Assembly (NCBI GenBank): GCA_033439265.1
Contig: JAVTVX010000005.1
Span: 4,226,001 to 4,290,000 of the forward strand
DNA from: Dillenia suffruticosa
Lineage: Eukaryota > Streptophyta > Magnoliopsida > Dilleniales > Dilleniaceae
DNA: 64,000 nt
Reading direction: 5' to 3'
Under the pieces are notes generated by a model, which made no database searches, was not told the DNA's origin, and saw only the letters and a program-made list of their open reading frames with translations. The translations under genes and the position numbers were made by a program. Shown here piece after piece: positions 35,013 to 48,900 of the stretch (its first letter is position 1; every line of letters begins with the position of its first letter).

Positions 35013-36325
35013 GATTTAATTGTATGACTGTAGCTACTTTTTGTTTAGTAAAAGACACGCCGAGGAAGCACAAGACCTTCCCAAGAGCCAAAAGATCAAC
35101 TAAAATTCTGGGATATTAAAAATGACTCACCGAAATTATTTACTTGTCAAAAATTGGTCAGCGTAAGGAAGACTTAGCTAAGCTCTTCATTTATATTCAA
35201 ATGGAATCACGTTCCCGCCAACAATGTCCAAGCTTTTGCTGACCAAAGAAAAGCGGGGAATGCATACATTTTTGTTGAGAATGATTAGAAGATTTTGAAT
35301 TTTCCTTAATTCTTTTAGAACTTACTCATGGTTAAAGGTATTACTTCTTTGTTCCGGAGCCCTAATTCATAACAAATCGAGTAAGATTATTGGCAATTCT
35401 ATACAAAATCCTCCACTTTTAGTACTTTCTCCTAAGCCGAACCTAGCCCAGCCCAAATATTCCCCAGTGTCTAAGGCTCCAGACTCGGGCTTGGGCTGCT
35501 AATTAGACACACATTTATTAGGATTCAACTGTTTTACCAATACGAATTATGCTTGTTGGGATATTTATGTTTCATTTACCCACTCTGCTTCACAATTTCC
35601 ATGCATCTTAAATGCAACATGATGGTTGTTAAAAGCATTTTTGAGATAAATATTCCTTGTATTTTAAAGGAAAGCATAAAGGGTTTCATGCAAAACCTAG
35701 TGAATGTTTGAAGAAATTCTTGCCCGTAGAAGACATAACTCCAAATGGAGCTAAAATAGAAAGTTGTGGTCCAGATCTTGGCCCATAATTGTAATAGTGA
35801 TTAATCACATACCATACAAGTGATAGTTGTATTTAGTGAATGAATGGTTGTTTGTAGCTGTGAATGATAGCATGAACAACTGTAGTTGCTGCAAGTTAAA
35901 GATGGGTCGGAGATCTTGGATTCTCCTACAAATTGTTTATGATCCGCTGTTTCAATTGATGGCTTTACCTCATTAGCAATCATTTCCTTTCAGGATCCAT
36001 AGCCGATTGGTACGATTCCAATTGATTGCCCTCTATAACTCCCTGTTATCAATTAAATTTTGTACTGAGTTAATACTGCTACGAGACAGTGTTTCCTTTG
36101 TTCAGTCGAATAATTATTTAAATTGATTAAAATATCCTGACAATTTGAGATAAAATTTATTAGTATATACCGATACGGATTATTATATAAAATTTGATCC
36201 ACCGTTCATTTGATTTATCTAATATTATTCTTTTTAAAACAGAGTAATATCTAATTATTAGTCAAATATTTCTATATATATATATATAACTAAAATTATT
36301 TAAAAGGAATTCTACATATATGTGA
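35013..36325. other. Intergenic region without a supported gene
   Basis: AT-rich; short (TA)n run near 36276-36288. No gene or RNA recognised. Confidence 0.4.
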
Positions 36326-36329
36326 GATC

Positions 36330-36515
36330 AAAAGTAAAAGGTACATGTCCCGGACAGTCTCTTATTTTTTTTTATCATCGGTATTCAGGATTTATCCGAC
36401 TAATTCAGTTCGGCACTGTGGGATCCATTTTAAAGGTTGACTCTCCCAAATCCTTTTTCATCATTCTCAAAACTCAAACTCGAAACCTTTCGTTAAGAAA
36501 ATAAAGTATCTGACC
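36330..36515 (-). repeat. SINE-like dispersed repeat, copy 2 (reverse)
   Basis: On the minus strand it reads GAATGGTCAGATACTTTA, GGTTTCGAGTTTGAGTTTTG, AAAAAGGATTTGGGAGAGTC, ATGGATCCCACAGTGCC and GAATTAGTCGGATAAAT, matching the order and spacing of the copies at 26.8 and 41.6 kb. Confidence 0.6.
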
Positions 36516-37464
36516 ATTCAATCCAAATAAATTTGATCTAGACAACCTTTTATCTTTTGTTGTTAAATAAGAACATTAAATAACTCTATTATCAAACTAC
36601 ATTAAGTTAATTGAATTCAGATAACAAATAGATTTTATTCTTAGGATGATTAAATATTAAAAACCTAAAAGTGGGTAAGATTCAAATCTCTTAACAAATA
36701 TAGTTAAGAATGATCTTGACACCACTTGACCAAGAGGTTAATAGTTTATATTGATTTTGCTTCTCTGTTAACAATAGAGGCTACATCTTCATTTGACCAA
36801 ACAATTTAATATCCATCGGCCAGAAAAAAAAAAAGAATAAAACTTCACAAATCTCAAAATATAATTTTCATGGTTTTCATGAATCATAAGACCAAAGCTT
36901 TCAACCTTTTATACATGATTGATAATATGCATAATTGTGCTCTTCAATGTCAAACAGAGACAATTTTCCTTCTTGATGAGAACACAAAAGCAATTTTGTC
37001 ATTTCTCTTCAACCTATGTCAAAGGGCAACATTATTTTGTTCTTTGCTTTTGTTGCTTCCATTTATTATCTCTACATTATTAACTGAAAAGAGTACAAGG
37101 TCACATGGCAAAGCTTTAAAAACATCAAAGGCCTAGAAAATGTCACATTGACGTCAAGGACTTGCCGCCCCAACTTCTCTTTTGCACCCTTTGGCTTTTG
37201 TAGCCTTATTAGCAACCATATGCCACTCTCACTTTCTACAGTAAAAGGGTATTCTTTATTGCTAATTGCACCAATTTATAAAAGATTGGGATACCTATCA
37301 AGAAGCCCTCCTCTCTCTTCTCTCTTTTTGATGTCATCAATATGGCAGCCTGGTTTTTTGAGGATTTTTGCCACCACATTTCATAATTTAGAGAACCATC
37401 TTTTGATTGATTTAGTATAATTCTCTCAAAACATTTTAACCATGATGTAATGTCATCAAGTTTG

Positions 37465-37501
<37 letters not shown>

Positions 37502-40500
37502 TGAGAAATGTTCAATTTTTCTGATTATCCGGCTTTCTGCATTGTGGTTAGAATATGAAGGTATAAGCTTAGTGTTCTTTATCAACTTTGTCAAAGCTAA
37601 ATGATATCAACAAATAAATGAGGTTGAAATACCTTATTATGACAGAATTATGGTTTTATGTATTTGAAAAATATAAACTTTTATTATCAATTTTCAAAAT
37701 AGGGATTTAAATTCTCCATATCATGAAATAGTTCATTAATATATTATGACTGAATCACCTTGGTTTTGGCCCTTTACCCCTAACTCTTAAAAGCAATTTA
37801 GTTATTTAGCAAAAGCAATGATTTTGGTTGACATAATTTGGCAAATTTCCTTAACTACGAATTATGGTGTTTTCACTTGTTCTTTCTCTCTCTCTCTCCC
37901 CCCCCCCCCCCACAACAAATTCAATTGCCCTTTCACATGTTTTTGCCACTTAAACTTGGTTGAACAGGAGATTAGTAAGAGAGAGAGAGAGAGAGAGAGT
38001 AAAGGTGGAGACCAGGGAACTTTGATGTCCCAAAATTGACATACAAAGGAAAGATGAGGAAACAACAATCTGCATCAAAGTCATACCACCAAAACGACCA
38101 AATCATATTAACAACGATTTTTAGGGAAAAAAAAGCAGGCTGAGGTAACCATAAGGTACTCTAAAAGTCATACCAAAACAACCCGACCAAATCATTTCTT
38201 TAACAAAAAATTTCACTTCATAGTCATCTCATTAACACAACTAAACTCTCTCTCTCTCTCTCTCTCTCTCGGCATCCAATGAACTCACTGACCCACAAAA
38301 CACCAAATTAATTGAGGTAAGAAATCCAGTAAGAACCAAAACCTGCTCTCTTGTCCTCATTTTCTTTCCTTTTTTCCAATTTCAAAAGATTTGCTCGGCT
38401 TGCCTAATTATCATGGATGAAGGAAACATAGTTGTTCTCCCCCGGGTCTGACATTTTGGACCCACTAATTAAATCAAGTCAGTAGTGATATCAGCAATAA
38501 ATAAATTTTTACGGAGGGAATTCTCTCTCCGTAATTTTTCACCTCCAATTCGAGATTTTCCATTTAAATGTGTGATTTTTGTGTCCTTTTCTCTCTCTTT
38601 CCATGTTTATTTTGTAAGTGAAAAGAATTAAAGAAAATACAAGGTGAACTAAGTACTTGGTACCAAATCCTTCCCATTAATGAAATGACAAATTAAATTT
38701 AATTCAAGTTGCTCATTAAAAAAATAATTTAATTCTCTTATTATTGGCTGAACAATAATAATTCCACGTTAAGATGATTAAAAAAATAATCTCATTTCAA
38801 GTACTAAAAACACTATTGCATTTTGAATTTCTCAGAGTACTAACCAAAGGAATCACTTTCTTGCTCAAACAGGCTGTTGGGAATAAAGCCACGTGGTCTC
38901 TCTGCGTAATTAAAACGACAACTAATGCAAAGCTTGGGAGGGAACATTGTATTAAGATACAATTATTTTTTAATTAATTTAATTAAAATTCATGAACAAT
39001 TTGTGGAAAGCAAAGCATGCTTAGGTAATGGCAGAGAAGTTTCCCTTTTAATAATAATAATAATATGCAGTCCGTAATGTCAATCAAAATACCATTAGCT
39101 TGAAAATTTTAAATTAATGATAGTGGAGACATGGTGGGGTTTATGTGTTTGACCTGGCTTGAAGTCGGTGTGGGATATTGCTTGGTGACCGTAAATGTAA
39201 AAATCAGTAAATTTATTATGATTTATGGCGTGATTAGAAAATTTAGTAGAGTTTTTTTTTTCTTTTTTATTACGTTGGAGCGAGGGTTGTAATTTCTAAA
39301 GAAAGCTAAATTTCAAATATCAATACGAAAGACTCCTATAAATATTTGAAATAGGGGGAAAATATTCATGGATACATTGAGAAACCGATTGGCCGAAGCA
39401 AGAGAGAAGATCCGCACAATGATTACCCTCTTTCGGAGTAAATCAGACTGAATTAACCTTTACTTCACCCATTACTTGTCGACAATCCTAAATAACATTA
39501 TAAGTCGGGTATTACAGCTCAACCCCATCCGAGAGTGTCATAACCAACTCTCTGGAGTTAACATCGACTATAGTTTGATGAATTTTTATCAAAATACAAG
39601 ATAAAACCCCTCTCAAATACCCAAAGCAAGGGGTTTGCTATTCTCAAATTTCCATTGAAATCCCGTACCCATAATCCAAACTCATTCATAATAGTAAATT
39701 TAGTAGATTAATTTAGATTTGTATTACTTATTCAATGTGAAATTTTATTTTAATATAATATCGATATTGATAATTATATTGATTTTAATTAAATTTGATA
39801 GAATGATTAAATTAAAATATAATATATAAGATTTGAATTTAAAATTTAATTTAAATGATATATTTGAGTTCTCTCTCTCTCTCTCTCTCTCTCATCGGAA
39901 GAAGTCGAGAAAAATGTTTGTAAATTATTGAATAGAGATGAACATAGGATGTGGTTGTGACTTGAGTTTTTGTGCTATACGAAAAAACACCGTCTCGGTG
40001 ACAGTGTGGTTATTTCAGTGTCTCTTTCTTTTTTGGTTAGCCCTTCGACGCCCATACCATTGACAAGACCTTTCCAAAAGAAATGGCTTTACGAAAATTT
40101 GTTGCCCCACCCTGACAGGTTCGTTACTAAAGGCTAAAGCTGATCAGTTATAGGACCCCTTACCCTTTAACCCAATTTTCAAATATTTTAATTATATATT
40201 TTTTTAATATTATTTTGAATTTATTTAAAACTTTTAAATTGTTTGCTTAGCAAGAAAATATGATATGCCACCCTCCTCGAACCTAACCTTGTAAGCAATT
40301 TGACTTGCTAATTAAAAAGAAAAACAAATGTGTTGACATTGCATCATGAAATGGCTCACCAGGTCAGGAAAAGTTTGAGTTTTTTGAGACTTTTAATCAT
40401 ATAATTTATTTATTTATTACTAATTTTAATTTTTATTTAGGAAAAATACCTATCTTTTTTATAGAACTTATTCTGTGTTAGTTAAATAAATTATAAATAA

Positions 40501-41520
40501 AATAATATCAAATAAAAATAACTTAAATCATATTAAATTAAAAAAAAAATCAGACATACCATTCAAACTGTATAACAAGTTAGCCAATAAGGGCTACTAA
40601 AAGTAGTTTTTTTTTTTTTGAATAATATTTGAAATTTAAATTTTGGTAGCTGTTTTTTTTTTTATATATTTTATACATAAATTGCTTAATTAAAATTATA
40701 TATGCTTAATAAATTTGTATTAAATAGTAACAAGAAAAATACTCTACTTTGGGAGCCGGCATACTGTATGGTACAATACAGTTACAAAAACTTTTTACGA
40801 ATTTATGGTAACACTTTTCTGGGTAAGCTAAACCTAAAAGTCAGACCTTCAGCTCTGTGACCTACAAATCCCATTAACTGCCTGAATCCTTAGACCTTAG
40901 CCTGCAGTGACCAAATTTTTAGTTTCGTAAGAAAGGGTCACCGGACAACTACAACTGCACAGCCCACTCCCTTTGTTGCCAACAAAGTCAACGGGTTCTT
41001 GTTGGTAACATTGCTGTCATTAGCATGAAATGATTGAATACTATGGTATGGATGGATGGATCCTAGCCCTTCATTTATCACGGAGAGAGAAAGAGAGAGA
41101 TGAACGAGATGGTCCCAGAAGCAGGGGAGCAGAGCTCTGTGAGGGGATGTCAACTTCAAGTTAACAGTTATGGGCTAGATGGCATGTGAAGGTTTAAGGG
41201 ATATGAAACAGAAGGTGGTTGGGGAAACAAAAGTTTAGGCTGTATTATTTAAGACATTGGTCGTCTTTGGGCTGCACCAAAAGCCCACACCATTTCTGGC
41301 CCATCCCCAAATTCACATTTTTTTTTATTATTATTTTTCTTTTTTTGAGTTGGGTGGGGGAAATTAAGATGTTAATCAATTTAAGCAATGGTGGGGTTTT
41401 CTTTCTTTGGAGCATTGAATTGGAATTGCACATTAATTTGCCTCTTCAAAATAAAATTGTACACTAATAAGATTTTAAACGTAGAGATTGATTAAAATGC
41501 AGATAGAAACAAGAGAGAGA
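36516..41520. other. Long AT-rich intergenic region with several CT/GA microsatellites
   Basis: Contains (CT)n at 37470-37498, C run at 37898-37911, (GA)n at 37979-38000, (CT)n at 38246-38270 and (CT)n at 39871-39893, plus many A/T runs. Short open frames at 36870-37136, 37148-37420 and 41219-41467 have no motifs I recognise. No gene is supported. Confidence 0.45.
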
Positions 41521-41527
41521 TATAAAA

Positions 41528-41690
41528 TTTTTTTGAGTCGAGTGGTCGGATATTCTACCCATTTAATTAGAAATCTCAATTTCAAATTCTAAAAATAATA
41601 AAAAAGGATTTGAGAGAGTTAATTCTCTAAAATGAGTTTTACGATATTCGAACAAGATTAATCAGATAAATTTCGAATATCAATGGTGAA
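41528..41690 (+). repeat. SINE-like dispersed repeat, copy 3
   Basis: GAGTGGTCGGATATTCTACC, AAATCTCAATTTCAAATTC, AGGATTTGAGAGAGTTAA, ATGAGTTTTACGATATTCG, AAGATTAATCAGATAAAT and CGAATATCAATGGTGAAAA parallel the other copies. A-box-like sequence is well kept, the B-box region less so. Confidence 0.6.
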
Positions 41691-42630
41691 AACAAAAGGA
41701 GAGAGATTTGCAGTATGATTCCTTCTGCATTTCTTGGTTTGAATAATTGTAATGAACACAATATCCCCAAAAATAGGTCTTTGATAATAATTTGCTTTAT
41801 TTATAATCAATTGCGTATGTAATTCTCTGATAACTTTATTGATATACGCATGAAGATTAATAATCAAAATCATTATATACTTAATATCACCGTAATATAT
41901 TTTTCAAAATTTTTGAAATATTATATAATTAAAACTTAGTCTTAATTATATTATTTCTCCTCGGAATTTTGTATTTTGATATGTTTCCTTGTCTCGAATT
42001 AAAAAGTTTCTTTCGTCATTAGAATTTTATAGAATAATTATAATTATTTTATAACTTTTCATAAATAAAGTTCATTTTTATTGTAGTTTCTTCTTTTTGG
42101 TATGGGTATGAATTGAGTTATGACTGTTAGTATTTTTATTATAATTCTCATGTGTTAAAAATAAAATAAAACAAAATTTGCTGCCAAAGAAGAGAGTGAA
42201 ATATTTAGCCAAATTCTTGCCTTGCAATTCTTCATGTGGACTGTAATATCAGCTTTTATTTTTGGGCCCTAAAATAACAATAATTCAAAGCCTTACCCTG
42301 TGAGCGTGAAGGGAATAACTCGGCCGTACCAAAGTGAAGTCCCCACTAACTCCCTAACCTTGTCCACCGTTGCCTTCCCGATCCATCATGAACCCTTCCT
42401 CCAACACCCAAAATGGCTGCATTTCTCAAAAAGGAAAATATAAAATTAATTAATTAATAAAAATGAAAATGGAAAGAGGAATAAATACATTAACTTCTAT
42501 CAAAAAATGTATTGAATTTAAATTAAAATCAAATTATATGAAATAAAAAAAAAAAAAAAAAAAAAAAAAACAAGAAAATGGGCAAGACAAACATCACCAA
42601 GCCCCAGTTTCTACAACTCAACCACACATA
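41691..42630. other. Promoter-side intergenic region of the WD40 gene
   Basis: AT-rich; a run of about 25 A at 42546-42570 and a (CT)n tract at 42632-42651 lie upstream of the WD40 start codon, with another (CT)n at 42704-42722 in the presumed leader. Confidence 0.4.
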
Positions 42631-42905
42631 ACCTCTCTCTCTCTCTCTCTATCAAACTGTCTTTGCACGAACTGCATAGGGCTTCGTTCCGCCTTCCCTC
42701 CCCAAGCTCTCTCTCTCTCTCTAGATTTTCATCGGATCTGAGAGTCGCAACCCCAAAAAGCACGCAAAAACAACTCCACCAAAATCCCCGCTCTCTCTCT
42801 TTCTCTCTAAACTCCTCTCACTCTGCAACTGTTAAAACATTACGCATTGATTTAGATCTTTTCGTCGACGGGCATTCACACTCCTCAGAGAAGAATGCCC
42901 GAACG

Positions 42906-45900
42906 ATGAGTAAGGCCACGACTATAACCTCAGAATCCGACGACTCAGAATCCGAGGAAGAAGAGGAACAAGGAAAGGAAGAAGAGGAGGAGGAGGAGGA
43001 AGAGGAAGAACATTTCTACGAATCACTGGATCGCATTCTGTCCTCCTCGTCTTCTTCGACTACTTCCACAACCGTTTCCGACAACGAAACCGAAACCAAC
43101 AACAATGAATACGCATCCAAGTACGATCTCTGGATCTCCCAACCTTTATCCCTCGAAGAACGGCGCTCTCGTCTTCTCAAAGCCATGGGACTTAGAGATT
43201 GCAACCGTTCCGTTTCTTCCGACGGTTTATTTCTCCCAAATTATCAAGAAAACGAAACCCTAGGTGGGAATAGAGTGGCCACATGCATCGTTCGATCGAA
43301 ATCGGACGGTGCTGGTCCCTCCTCCTCCTTGAATAATAATTCGATTGATATTGTAAATAATGATGGTGATGATGATGTTGTTGATAAACCTCCAATTACC
43401 GGCACTAATGTGTGTAATGGGTCGATTAGTGTTTTGTCAAATAAGCCTCCAAGTGGGAAAAATAGTAATTCTAGGAGGGTCGATGAAATTCGGAGTAATT
43501 GTGTGAATCGAAGTCCGAATAATTCGAATGTGGGTAGTGGGGATGAGGATTCTGAGGGGAATGCTAGGGTTTTGAATGGGATTTGTAAGATTAAGAATTT
43601 GGATACTGGGAAGGAGTTTGTGGTGAATGAGTTTAGGGAAGATGGAATGTGGAACAAGCTTAGAGAGGTTGGGACTGGTAGGCAACTTACGATGGAGGAA
43701 TTTGATATGTGTGTTGGGCATTCCCCAATTGTTCAGGAATTGATGAGAAGGCAAAATGTGGAGAATGGTAATAAGGATAATTCGGATTTGAGCGGAAATG
43801 GTAGCAGTGGTGGTGGGGGGCTGAAGGTTAAGAAAAAGGGGAATTGGTTTAAGAGCATTAAGAGTGTTGCTAGTAGTGTGAAGGGTTATAGGGAGAGACG
43901 GAGTGGCGATGAGAGAGATACTTCATCAGAAAAGGGTGGGCGGAGGTCGAGTTCTGCCACGGATGACAGTCAGGACGTATGCTTTCATGGGCCAGAGAGG
44001 GTTAGGGTTCGGCAATATGGGAAATCAACTAAGGAGCTTACTGCATTGTATAAGAGCCAGGAGATTCAGGCCCATAATGGGTCTATTTGGAGCATTAAGT
44101 TTAGTTTGGATGGAAGATATCTTGCAAGTGCGGGTGAGGATAGCGTCATACATGTTTGGCAGGTTGTGGAGTCCGAGAGAAAGGGGGATCTGTTGAATGA
44201 CAGACAGGATGATGGGGGCTTGAACCTGTTTTTTCTTGCAAGTGGTTCACCAGAACCGACTTCTGTGTCCCCAAACGTGGAAAATCATTTGGAGAAGAAG
44301 AGAAGAGGAAGGTCATCCATTACCCGGAAATCAATGAGTTTTGATCATGTTGTTGTGCCAGAGACCGTGTTTGCACTTTCTGAGAAACCTTGCTGTTCAT
44401 TTCGCGGACATCTTGATGTTGTTCTTGATTTATCCTGGTCCAAGTCACAGGTAAATAAATTAGATGTTTTATCTATGCACACAGTTTCTTGCAAGACGCT
44501 GCACTGGTTGATGATCGGGTTGACTTTTACCGTCATTGTGTCATACTAAGTATTTTCTTTCTACGTGCCCTTTTTTATTTGTTAGTTACATTTACATGTT
44601 TGGTTGAAGATTGGTTTTATTGCCAATATCATAACGTGACACTCCAGATTGTGCCATTACGGGCTACGCACATTTTTGCCCTTTTGGGATATCTTCATGA
44701 CTCTCTGAACAGGCTTCCTACAAAACAAATACTTATTTACGTCTTAATTAATCTTTAAAAAATATATGCTCTTGAAAAATGAAGGTTTCAAATGGAGCAA
44801 TGTGCTTTCAATTTTCGAGCCCTCCTTGAATGTGATATAGATATTTTGAGCGCTATTTTTTATGGATACAAGCACTGTGAAGTGTTTGATGAAAGAGCCT
44901 TTATTTTGGAAGTAGGAAGGCCCAAAATTAGTTTCCTGTCAGTTTTTTTGCCCTTCTGGATTTATGGATTTGATATGAGCAGGGATAGCCTTTTTTTTTG
45001 GGTTATAATACAGTGTTTCTTTTCATGTATACCAAGTGGATTAAATGATGAGTTCTGTGTTTATGGCAATTGGCATGGCGAATTGATATCTAGATTTAGC
45101 ACGCAACATTAAATTCATGTTAAGGTTTAGGTTGTTCTTAGTTTGAATGTAGTCCGACTTTTTGTTTTGTTTTGTGGTCTTCTTGTTTTTTTTTTTTTGT
45201 TTTTTGGGGATTCTGAACTCATAATTACAGTTTTCGAGTTCAGTATGTGTTCCTAGAATTCTGTTAGACAATGCTCATCTTATCATAATGAAGGACATTT
45301 TTGACAATTTGGCACAAGATCTGGGGTTGTCAGTGTTGAGCTTTGGATGACATTGTGGAGTAACTTATTTTCTTTTTACATACTTGTATAAAAGGTGGGC
45401 TTGAAATATCTGGCAAAGTGTGCTGGTGGCATCTAAAGTGGAAAAACAATGTTATGTCATTTCAGATTGTTGACAGTTAGATTCACAAAGCAGCCCTCAT
45501 CTTACATTGCCCGGTGATGTATATATGCTTCAGAGAGATAATTAGGCTAGGGACTGTGAAAACTAGGATAGCGATAATTACAAGGAGAAAAAAAATGAAA
45601 ATGAGAATGGAAGAAAGGTATCATTTGTTCCCCACTGAAAAAGTAAAGGTTTTTCTCCTTTCTTAGAATTTCCCTGACCTGCTTCTCAAGGCAGCAGACT
45701 ATTTCATTGCATGTAGATTGAGTGTAGCACATGGATTGGAGGAAAGATCTTAAAGATCATGCCATGTTCTGAAGAGAGATGTTGTAAATAATTGAATAGA
45801 CATGACTTATGGATCCTCCATCTGGCTTACTTTTTCGGTAGCATTTTAGCATAATGACTTTTGGTAATTAGGTTGATGCCATTAGCAGGATTGCTTTCAT

Positions 45901-48900
45901 GGCTTGCGTTGTTGTGAAGGATATAAAGGGGATATTTTATGCAACTATGTTCGTAATTGCACATATTTCAAGTAATGTGAGACATTTTCTCTTGAGGAAC
46001 CATTAAGATCGCCTGCATGCTTTACCTGTATCTCCTTTTACCACTCAGTTTGGATTTGTTTTCTGTGGTCTGTGTTAAGGCTTTCTTCTGGATCTGGTAT
46101 CCAAGAAATACACTAGGGATTGGGCCAAAGACAACTCTTATTGCTCCTCCAGATTCCTTTCTTCCTGAGTCATCAGTGTCTAAATTTTGAAGTGGACAAA
46201 TATTGCACTTGTAGGAGTTAAATTCTTGTATTTTGGATTCAAATACACTTAAAAAAAAATTTCTATCTTTGTTTGTTTTTATATATACATTTTTGGATTT
46301 AAGGTTCAGTTTGTTGTTATTGTTTGTTTTTATATATACATGCGTGTGTTCATGTATATATATTGACAGAGAGAAGTAGCCTAAACCTGTGCTTGGACAA
46401 AGTTCAAAACAGCCTCTCTCCAGATTTCCATGAAAAAGTTATTCCACTGGCTTATTTTGTGGTTAATCTTTCCTGTATTGGTTTGTTCTATCTACTCATA
46501 ACGTACCAAAGCCAACCGCAACCATTTTTCTGAAGATGAGTTGCATCTTTATATATATAATTTCATTGTTTCTCCCTCTTCTCTCCTGTGGCTATTTGTG
46601 ACTTCCCATGTCAGTTGTTGTCAAGGAGATGGGTTTCTTGATCCTTTTGGAGGAAAGCGCAGCACTAATAATGTGAAAGACATTTTCTAGATACTGTTGT
46701 TGGAGACCTTGTAGAAAGGACATGGTTCTGGGCTGACCCTATGGATGGGCTACCTGTTGATGCAAAATAAAAATGGACTTTAATAAATTCTTTTCGGAAT
46801 AGGAAGATGAGCCCGGTATATGGCAATACAAAAGGAACACTTTAGTCTGTAGTTTAAATTGTACATGGTAAAGATAACAAGCTATCTTTAATAATGATAA
46901 CGGTTAACTGAGTGACAAATTTCTTCAACTCCTTCAAATTTGTTGCTAGTTCAAGCTGGGCGATGGCCTTGATGGGTGATCACCTCTACTATTTGGTAAT
47001 AGGTGACCTATAAGCATATGCTAATTATGTAGGGGACATTCTCAGTTCTTTCTGTCAGGTTAGCCTATGATGCATATAAATGGTCAGTTTGACTTATCTG
47101 TGCAATTTGTGTAACCATGGTGGGAGGAATTCCATGACTTTATAGAGACCTCAAGAAGTATAACTGACATTATAGAATCTTTGAAGCATTATTTTAGGTC
47201 CCTTTTTATGTAATAAGTTTGTAACATGGGTTTTAGTTTCGGATGTTAATCTTGAAGATTTAGGTCAAGTTGCAAGCTTTGCCTCTGTTACAACTGGCCT
47301 TGTTTATTCATACATTTTACTAAGTTTAACTAATTGTTAGTTATTTAATTGCAGCATTTGTTATCATCCTCAATGGACAAAACAGTGCGACTCTGGCAAT
47401 TGTCTAGCGAGTCTTGCTTGCAAGTATTTTCACATAGTGATTATGGTAAGAATGGAGCTTTTATCTAGGCTTCTGTTTGTTTAAAACTTCTTCTATGTAT
47501 TCTCTGTCACTATATTCCCCCAGATCAAATAAAAAAAACCAATAATTTTTCATACCAACATGATGAGCCAAATTAGATTCTTATTGCTTTATTCTGGAGA
47601 AATCTTTCAACTTCAGAAGTAGTAGTAGTTGGGCCAATCAACTAATCTTTTTCCTGTGTGTGCGAGGGGGGGTTGTTAGTGGTTCATAAGTTTATAATTG
47701 GCTAATCTTATTCTGGAGCCAAATTATGTTTTTCTTTTTTTCTTTCATCCTATATTTATCTTTCAAACGGCCGACCCCAAAATTTGGGATTAAATCTCAG
47801 GTGGTTGTTGTTGTTGGCTAATGTTATTTTTGCTTTTCATTGACCCAGTAACTTGCATCCAATTTAATCCCGTTGATGATAGATTCTTCATCAGTGGATC
47901 CCTAGATGGTAAGGTTCGCATATGGAGCATTCCTGATCGACAAGTTGTTGACTGGAATGACCTGCATGAGATGGTCACTGCGGCTTGCTATACGCCAGAT
48001 GGTCAGGTTGGACACTTTGTGCTTGCAGCACTTACACATGCAATAATTTTGGTTGCTACTAGAGTTGTTTCACTTCTTGTACATTACCTGATGAAAATAA
48101 TCTGGTATCTGTTAGGGTGCATTGGTTGGATCATATAAGGGGAGCTGCCATATGTACAACACTTCAGGTACATACTCTCCCTGTGGCTATCTTTTGTCTG
48201 ACTTCATTCACCTTTATGTATTTTCTTTGCAAAATGGAGTGGTTTTGTAACCACACCATGTTAATTTTTGTTGATTTTATTTCTTTCTCAAGTTAAAGTT
48301 ACTTCTCTAAGATTTGTTCTTCTTACCTATATGTTATCAGAAAATAAGCTACAGCAGAAAGGTCAAGTCAACTTGCAGAATAAGAAAAAGAAGTCACATC
48401 ACAAGAAAATCACAGGCTTTCAGGTAATTGGTGCTGAACCATGTCATCGTTGTTGAGTTACACCTAGCAAAGACTGAACTTGTGTATCCATTGTTTTTCA
48501 TACTGCAAATTACATTTTTGGCTGGTCCATTCCTAATTATTTTCACTTTAACAGTTTGCTCCAGGAAGTTCATCAGAAGTACTCATCACATCTGCAGATT
48601 CACGAATTCGGATTATTGATGGTGTTGATCTGGTTTATAAATTCAAAGGTATAACAAAAGCACATTGCACTACTTTCTTCTTGTTTACTTCTATGTGCAA
48701 AGTACTTCACAATTCAAATTTTCAGAGTGAGTAACTTTTGATGGTTCTTCTTTCCCCTTGAGGCACGTGACATGTCATCTGTTAGTTGGTGCTAACCTTG
48801 CAATTTGGAAATTTTGTGGGGTGTGGAGGGGGATTATGGCACTATGTTATGGTTGGTGATCCAGGGCTATGTGTTGCCACTACCAAGCTACTGTTTGATC

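Noticed and set aside
36870..37420. Two adjacent open frames of about 90 codons in the intergenic region
   Set aside because: Composition follows the AT-rich surroundings, no motif is recognisable, and neither has a plausible splice partner.
42663..42905. N-terminal extension of the WD40 protein by 81 codons
   Set aside because: The frame is open but starts at TTG, not ATG, runs through CT-tract leader sequence (Ser/Leu-rich) and has no family similarity. The ATG at 42906 gives the expected acidic N-terminus.
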